DNA of 64,000 bases from Modestobacter lapidis (GTDB lineage: Bacteria; Actinomycetota; Actinomycetes; Mycobacteriales; Geodermatophilaceae). Of the stretch, positions 61,141-64,000 are shown piece after piece. A program made the position numbers and the translations under genes. Location of the stretch: NCBI GenBank assembly GCA_019779905.1, contig JABAKE010000010.1:1-64000 (forward strand), read 5' to 3'. The notes below the pieces were generated by a model. The model was not told the DNA's origin, did no database searches, and worked only from the letters and a program-made list of their open reading frames with translations. Position 1 is the stretch's first letter; the number at the start of each line of letters is the position of its first letter.

Positions 61141-62760
61141 CTGGAGGCGCTGGACGAGGCCGCGGTCGGCCGGTGGAGCGGCGCCGTGGTCGACACGCTT
61201 TCCCGTGCCCGCGCCCGGCTCGACGAGCTCAACGTCTTCCCGGTGCCCGACGGCGACACCGGCACCAACCTGCTGCTCACCGCCGAGGCCGGGCACGCGG
61301 CCCTGGTCCGGCAGGGCGCCGGTGGCGCCGAGTCGCCGTGGTCGGTGCTCGCCCGCGGGGCGGTCCTGGGTGCCCGCGGCAACTCGGGGGCCATCCTGGC
61401 CCAGTTGCTGCGCGGGCTGGCCGACGCGCTGGCCGGCACCCCCGCGGTCGACGGCCGTGCGCTCGCCGCCGCGCTGTCCGGGGCGTCCCGGGCGGCCTAC
61501 AGCGCCGTCGCCGACCCCGAGGAGGGCACCTTCCTCACCGTCGCGCGGGCCGGCGCGGAGGCGGCGGTGGCCGCGGTGGAAAGTGGGCGCGCGGCGCTGG
61601 CCGACGTGGTCCGGGCCGCCGCCGACGCCGCGCTGAGCGCCCTGCAGGCCACTCCCGGTCAGCTGGCGGTGCTCCGCGACGCGGGAGTGGTCGACGCCGG
61701 GGGCGCGGGTTGGTGCCTGGTGCTCGATGCCCTGGTCGGCACGGTCACCGGGTCCGAGCCGGTCCGACCGCCGATCTCCGGCGGATCCCGGCAGCGCAGC
61801 CGGGTCGCGCCCGCGGCGGTGCACCAGCCCGTCGACGGGCCCGGCAGCGAGGTGCAGTTCCTGCTGGCCGATTCCAGCGAGCGGGCCGTCGCCCAATTGC
61901 AGGCCCGGCTGGCCGCGCTCGGCGACTGTCTGGTGGTGGTGGGCGTCGACACCCCGGGCGGCCGGGAGTGGAACGTGCACGTGCACGTCTCCGACGTCGG
62001 GGCGGCGGTCGAGGCGGCGGTCGAGGCCGGCCGCCCGCACCGCATCTCGGTGACCCCGCTGGCCCCGGTCCGCCCGCCCGCGCCGGCGGCCGGCGCCCGG
62101 GCCGTCGTCGCCGTCGCCGGCTCGGCCGGGCTGGCCGACCTCTTCACCGTCGAGGGCGTCACGGTGCTCACCGCGCCGGTGGCCGAGGTCGACGAGGACG
62201 CGCTGCTGACCGCCGTGCTCGGCTGCGGCGCCGAGGAGGTCGTGCTGCTGCCCAACTCCGCGGAGCTCCTGGCGGAGGCCGCCCGGGCCGCCGACCGTGC
62301 GCGGGTGGCGGGCCGGGACACCGTCGTGGTCCCGACCCGGTCGGCGGTGCAGGGGCTGGCCGCCCTCGCCGTCGCCGACCCCACCCGGCGCCTGGGCGAC
62401 GACGTCGTGACGATGACCGAGGCCGCCGCGGCCACCCGCTGGGCCGAGGTCACCGTCGCGACGGAGGAGGCGCTCACCTCGGCCGGCCGGTGCCGGGCCG
62501 GCGACGTGCTGGGTGCCGCCGAGGGAGACGTGGTCGTGCTGGGCGCGGACCTGGCCGCGGTGGGCCGTGAGCTGCTCGACCGCCTGCTGTCCGCCGGGGG
62601 CGAGCTGGCGACCGTGGTGGTCGGTGCCGACGGCGACGGCGACCTGGCCGCGCTCGGTGACGCCGTCTGTGCCCACCTGGCCACGGTGCACCCCACCGTG
62701 GAGGTGGTCCGCTACGCCGGCGGGCCGGGGGCGGTGCCGTTGCTGGTCGGGGTCGAGTGA
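61138..62760 (+). CDS. DAK2/FakA-type kinase catalytic subunit
   Basis: The 540-residue protein has an N-terminal DAK2 (dihydroxyacetone-kinase L-like) domain with LNVFPVPDGDTGTNLLLTAE, whose aspartates hold Mg-ATP, and ARGAVLGARGNSGAILAQLL. A linker and a C-terminal DegV-like/YloV domain follow (HVHVHVSDVGAAVEAA; EEVVLLPNSAELL). Relatives are the FakA subunit of fatty acid kinase, which works with a lipid-binding FakB. No FakB (DegV) gene is in view. It lies between rpmB and recG, as in mycobacteria and firmicutes. Fatty acid phosphorylation is therefore likely by homology, not proven. Confidence 0.88.
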   Translation: MLEALDEAAVGRWSGAVVDTLSRARARLDELNVFPVPDGDTGTNLLLTAEAGHAALVRQGAGGAESPWSVLARGAVLGARGNSGAILAQLLRGLADALAGTPAVDGRALAAALSGASRAAYSAVADPEEGTFLTVARAGAEAAVAAVESGRAALADVVRAAADAALSALQATPGQLAVLRDAGVVDAGGAGWCLVLDALVGTVTGSEPVRPPISGGSRQRSRVAPAAVHQPVDGPGSEVQFLLADSSERAVAQLQARLAALGDCLVVVGVDTPGGREWNVHVHVSDVGAAVEAAVEAGRPHRISVTPLAPVRPPAPAAGARAVVAVAGSAGLADLFTVEGVTVLTAPVAEVDEDALLTAVLGCGAEEVVLLPNSAELLAEAARAADRARVAGRDTVVVPTRSAVQGLAALAVADPTRRLGDDVVTMTEAAAATRWAEVTVATEEALTSAGRCRAGDVLGAAEGDVVVLGADLAAVGRELLDRLLSAGGELATVVVGADGDGDLAALGDAVCAHLATVHPTVEVVRYAGGPGAVPLLVGVE

Positions 62761-62837
62761 GCGAGCTCGCGAGCGAACGCGGGGGCACAGCACGTCCGCG
62801 GAGCGGCCGACGAGCGCAGCGAGGAGGTGGCTGAGCA

Positions 62838-64000
62838 GTGATCGCGATGGACACCCCGCTGGTCAAGGTGGTCGGGCCCAGGACGGCGAAGGCGATGGCC
62901 GACCAGCTGGCCCTGCGCACGGTGCGCGACCTGCTGCGGCACTACCCGCGCCGGTACGCCAGGCGCGGTGAGATGGCCAGGCTCGACGGCCTCGAGGTGG
63001 GCGACCGGGTCACCGTGCTGGCCCAGGTCCGGAGCGTCTCCACCCGGCCGATGCGACAGCGCCGCGGCAACCTCACCGAGGTCACCGTCGGCGACGGCGC
63101 CGGCAGCATGCGGCTGGTCTTCTTCAACCACCGGCACGCCCACCTCGCGGTGGGGGAGTGGGGGCTGTTCGCCGGCACCGTCGGGAAATGGCAGGGCGCC
63201 CTGCAGTTCACCCATCCCGACTGCCACGTGATCACCGGGGACGACGACGACTGGGCGCGTGCCCTGGTGCCGATCTACCCGGCCAGCAAGGACGTCTCCA
63301 GCTGGGTGATCCAGAAGTCGGTCAAGCTGCTGCTGGCCGATCCGCACGCGCTGGAGGGCGCGCTCGACGACCCGGTGCCCGAGGCGGTCCGCCGCCGTCA
63401 CGGGCTGGTCACCCTGGCCACGGCGCTGCTGCACAAGCACCGGCCCGAGAGCACGGCGCAGGTCGAGCAGGCCGATGAGCGGCTCAAGTGGGACGAGGCG
63501 CTGGTCCTGCAGGTCACCCTGGCCGCGCGGCGCCGCGCGGCCGCGCTCGAGCCCGGCATCGCCCGGCCGCGGCGCGGCGGCGGCCTGCTCGACGCCGTCG
63601 ACGAGCGGCTGCCGTTCTCCCTCACCGAGGGGCAGCAGGAGGTGGGTGCGGAGCTCGCCGCCGAGCTGGCCCGCGAGCAGCCGATGAACCGGCTGCTGCA
63701 GGGTGAGGTCGGCTCGGGCAAGACCGTCGTCGCGCTGCGTGCCATGGCCCAGGTGGTCGATGCCGGGGGGCAGGCCGCGCTGCTGGCCCCCACCGAGGTG
63801 CTCGCCGCGCAGCACGCGCGCAGCCTCGCCGCGATCCTCGGTCCGCTCGGCCGGGCCGGGGAGCTGGACGGCGATCCGGCGGGCACCCGGGTCACCCTGC
63901 TCACCGGCTCGCAGAAGGCGGCCGTCCGGCGCTCGGCCCGCGCCGCGGTGGCCGACGGCAGCGCGGGGATCGTCGTGGGCACGCACGCGCTGCTCCAGGA
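62838..64000 (+). CDS. recG: ATP-dependent DNA helicase RecG, 5' part (cut by window edge)
   Basis: RecG remodels stalled replication forks and Holliday junctions. The visible 387 codons begin at GTG 62838 (ATG 62847 is an alternative) with VIAMDTPLVKVVGPRTAKAM, the wedge domain with DLLRHYPRRYARRG and an OB fold (GDRVTVLAQVRSVSTRPM), then the helicase start with LTEGQQEVGAEL, Walker A LLQGEVGSGKTVVALRA and motif Ia LLAPTEVLAAQH. The frame continues past the window. It lies 77 bp after the DAK-type gene, with GAGGAGG 10 nt upstream of the GTG. Confidence 0.96.
   Translation, partial: MIAMDTPLVKVVGPRTAKAMADQLALRTVRDLLRHYPRRYARRGEMARLDGLEVGDRVTVLAQVRSVSTRPMRQRRGNLTEVTVGDGAGSMRLVFFNHRHAHLAVGEWGLFAGTVGKWQGALQFTHPDCHVITGDDDDWARALVPIYPASKDVSSWVIQKSVKLLLADPHALEGALDDPVPEAVRRRHGLVTLATALLHKHRPESTAQVEQADERLKWDEALVLQVTLAARRRAAALEPGIARPRRGGGLLDAVDERLPFSLTEGQQEVGAELAAELAREQPMNRLLQGEVGSGKTVVALRAMAQVVDAGGQAALLAPTEVLAAQHARSLAAILGPLGRAGELDGDPAGTRVTLLTGSQKAAVRRSARAAVADGSAGIVVGTHALLQ

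Overview
The window reads as chromosomal DNA of a very GC-rich actinobacterium. Pointers are the heavy use of GTG starts, many promoters of the TANNNT type placed 6-8 nt before a start codon, an F420-type guanylyltransferase, MutT1, short class I IlvC, GatCAB instead of a glutaminyl-tRNA synthetase, and a gene order that matches the mycobacterial stretch from recG to ligA. A soil or rock actinobacterium such as Geodermatophilaceae would fit, but that family assignment is an inference.

Layout. 1-2.1 kb is an accessory patch: the end of a DUF222/HNH protein, a small nuclease-like hypothetical, a small zinc-ribbon gene and about 500 bp of apparently decayed DNA. 2.1-10 kb holds ligA, an ACT-domain regulator, and gatC-gatA-(small membrane protein)-gatB. 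8.8-13 kb holds a lipoprotein sugar dehydrogenase, a 2-hydroxyacid dehydrogenase, argG and a PH-domain membrane protein. 13.1-30 kb is mostly branched-chain amino acid and serine synthesis (ilvD, ilvB-ilvN, ilvC, serA, leuB, cimA), interrupted by two large GGDEF-EAL membrane proteins at 15-20.3 kb. 30-36.2 kb is a catabolic cassette: IclR regulator, divergent ABC importer (two permeases, ATPase, binding lipoprotein) and a benzoylformate-decarboxylase-like enzyme. 36.3-40 kb is FAH-family hydrolase, gltX and a CPBP protease. 40.1-40.6 kb carries tRNA-Gln and two tRNA-Glu genes. 40.7-43.9 kb has a sodium:solute symporter with a small partner and a molybdopterin oxidoreductase. 44-46.8 kb is ndgR divergent from leuCD. 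46.9-50.7 kb is the minus-strand operon fbiD-ppk-mutT1. 50.7-60.5 kb runs through a beta-lactamase-like hydrolase, plsC-gpsA-PLP lyase-ddl-lipoprotein, DUF3515, Lrp-type domain, thiL, GNAT and a cytidylate-kinase-like gene. 60.7-64 kb has rpmB, a DAK/FakA-type gene and the start of recG.

How it works together. The BCAA genes are scattered over several transcription units, two of which carry transcription attenuators with 10-codon leader peptides: one for ilvB (Leu-Leu-Val-Val-Ile) and one for cimA (four consecutive Ile codons). The two attenuators resemble each other closely around and after the leader stop codon. The cimA one is the best candidate here for an undescribed regulatory element.

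Two patterns cut across the window. First, at least 13 units look leaderless. Second, a family of about 50-60 nt hairpin repeats sits just after stop codons; their loops are conserved while their outer stems vary in a compensatory way.
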